From the NCBI GenBank assembly GCA_029860345.1, contig JAOUBJ010000006.1:1-64000 (forward strand): a DNA stretch of 64,000 bases, read 5' to 3'. Positions 62,963-64,000 of this stretch are shown here, one piece after another. Made by a program: the position numbers and the translations under genes. The notes under the pieces are model-generated. The model did no database searches and was not told the DNA's origin. It saw only the letters and a list, made by a program, of their open reading frames with translations. Source of the DNA: Candidatus Zixiibacteriota bacterium. GTDB taxonomy: Bacteria > Zixibacteria > MSB-5A5 > GN15 > FEB-12. The stretch's first letter is position 1. Every line of letters begins with the position of its first letter.

Positions 62963-64000
62963 CTACCCACAGCGGATATCCGTGAATACCTTGCCCGGAT
63001 TCATGGTATTGTCGGGATCGAAGACTTTTTTGGCTCTCTTTATGGTTGCCAGGGTCGGGGGGTCAAACTCCCAGTGCAGATAGGGCGCTTTGTGCTTGCC
63101 GATACCGTGCTCACCGGAGAGAGTGCCACCAAGCTCAAGTGTCTTGTGAAAAAGTTCCTCAACTCCCTGGTGAATCAGCTTCTTCTCGTCGGGGTCACCG
63201 GTCATCGAAAGAAAGCTGACATGCAGGTTGCCGTCCCCGGCATGACCGAAAGCATTGATGCGAAGAGGGCTGTCTTCATTCATCGCTGCAACGAACGACA
63301 CCAGTGTCATAAACTCCGAGACCGGTACGGCTACATCCTCGTTGTAGCGCACCGCGGCCATCGCCTTGACTGCTTTGGAAAGATTGCGCCGCACCCGCCA
63401 CAGCCGAGCGGCTGTCTCTTGATCATCGGACCAGCTCAGATATGAACAATGATTCTGCTCGCACAACTTACGTACTGCGGCTGTTTGCTGTTCGTCTCGG
63501 TCGCCTGCTGTTTCCACCAGCAGAATTGCACCGGCCTTTTCAAGCCCGTCGATCTTCTCATACTTGTTGGAACAGTCGGCAGCGTCACCATCGATATACT
63601 CCATCACGGTCGGCACGATTCCGGCGGCGATGATAGCAGCTACCGTTCGACCGGCGTCGGTAGGTTCATCAAAAGTGGCCAAGAGCGTGCTGCCCACAGT
63701 CGGCATGGGAACAAGGCGCACCGCGATCTCGGTCACAATCGCCAGCGTTCCTTCGGAGCCGATGAGCAGGTCGTGATAATTGAAACCGCGCCGAGAACCG
63801 AAACATCCCGTTTTTAGCAACGCTCCGTCAGCCGTGACGGCTTTCAAGCCGATGATATAGTCACGAGTAACACCAAACCGTTTGCACCGTAGCCCACCGG
63901 CGTTCTCGGCAACATTGCCGCCGAGTGTACACTCTTCGTAGCTGGCCGGGTCAGGCGGATAGGTCAGCCCGTGCACGGCCGCGGCATCGAGCAGTTCTTT
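62963..64000 (-). CDS. glcD: FAD-linked oxidase (GlcD / D-lactate dehydrogenase type), 5'-partial
   Basis: The C-terminal ~345 residues of a flavoprotein that oxidises 2-hydroxy acids; the frame remains open to the window's right end, so the N-terminus is missing. It includes the second half of the FAD-binding PCMH domain (TLGGNVAENAGGLRCKRFGVTRDYI, IGSEGTLAIVTEI) and the FAD-oxidase C-terminal domain (NAFGHAGDGNLHVSFL, SGEHGIGKHKAPYL, DPDNTMNPGKVF). The His in GHAGDGNLH and in GEHGIG are active-site residues. Glycolate or D-lactate are the likely substrates. A dehydrogenase partner (GlcE/GlcF) is not visible. Confidence 0.92.
   Translation of the reverse strand, partial: KELLDAAAVHGLTYPPDPASYEECTLGGNVAENAGGLRCKRFGVTRDYIIGLKAVTADGALLKTGCFGSRRGFNYHDLLIGSEGTLAIVTEIAVRLVPMPTVGSTLLATFDEPTDAGRTVAAIIAAGIVPTVMEYIDGDAADCSNKYEKIDGLEKAGAILLVETAGDRDEQQTAAVRKLCEQNHCSYLSWSDDQETAARLWRVRRNLSKAVKAMAAVRYNEDVAVPVSEFMTLVSFVAAMNEDSPLRINAFGHAGDGNLHVSFLSMTGDPDEKKLIHQGVEELFHKTLELGGTLSGEHGIGKHKAPYLHWEFDPPTLATIKRAKKVFDPDNTMNPGKVFTDIRCG

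Overview
The window looks like a piece of chromosome from a diderm (Gram-negative-type) bacterium, about 55-58% G+C by eye. It carries Lol and Mla-type lipid/lipoprotein transport genes, DsbD, lipoproteins and an outer-membrane-like barrel. It also has the McsA-McsB-ClpC arginine-phosphorylation module best known from Firmicutes, pyruvate:ferredoxin oxidoreductase, a eukaryote-type citrate synthase, and a secreted protein ending in dockerin-like repeats (DLVYLVDYMF type). That combination, with very dense palindromic repeats between genes, resembles candidate phyla such as Zixibacteria. The assignment is inference from gene content. No rRNA or tRNA gene was found.

Layout. 1-5 kb: partial gene, dsbD, a DUF2064-creatininase pair, an AlkD-like glycosylase. 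5-10 kb: outer-membrane protein, pabB-pabC for folate, rarA. 10.5-15.5 kb: a minus-strand cassette in the order nadE-like, asnB, acyl carrier protein, hexapeptide acyltransferase, SGNH hydrolase. This is the best candidate for an undescribed biosynthetic system. 15.7-20.7 kb: lipoprotein, M24 aminopeptidase, DUF5684 membrane protein, proS. 22-28.2 kb: lolC-lolD-mcsA-mcsB-clpC, closed by a terminator. 28.3-31.8 kb: MORN-like protein, rpmA, pcrA. 32.7-35.3 kb: mlaE-mlaF-mlaD. 35.5-39.7 kb: tRNA-thiolation-like PP-loop ATPase, UPF0173 hydrolase, zinc ribbon, two methyltransferases, hemerythrin protein. 40.5-46.3 kb: PFOR, dcd, an Rrf2 regulator with its own operator, cobO, and a decayed epimerase. 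46.3-48.8 kb: an accessory island with a REP-associated tyrosine transposase (RAYT), arrays of its probable REP sequences, and a TIR-domain protein. 48.8-57.4 kb: trxB, two duplicated DNRLRE lipoproteins, a putative small RNA or attenuator, two histidine kinases. 57.4-64 kb: a frameshifted pseudogene, the dockerin-like protein, gltA, and a truncated glcD-type oxidase.

Two patterns run through the whole window. First, almost every intergenic gap is a mosaic of short palindromic repeats. One family (GTAG followed by a GGCGGGT/ACCCGCC hairpin) flanks the RAYT on both sides. A second is a double hairpin whose first stem changes from copy to copy but stays self-complementary, and which often sits at or against stop codons in terminator-like form. 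Second, promoters have readable -35/-10 boxes (TTGNNN, 16-18 bp, TANNNT). In three cases (rarA, the M24 peptidase, the second histidine kinase) the -10 box ends only 6-7 bases before the start codon, which predicts leaderless mRNAs.
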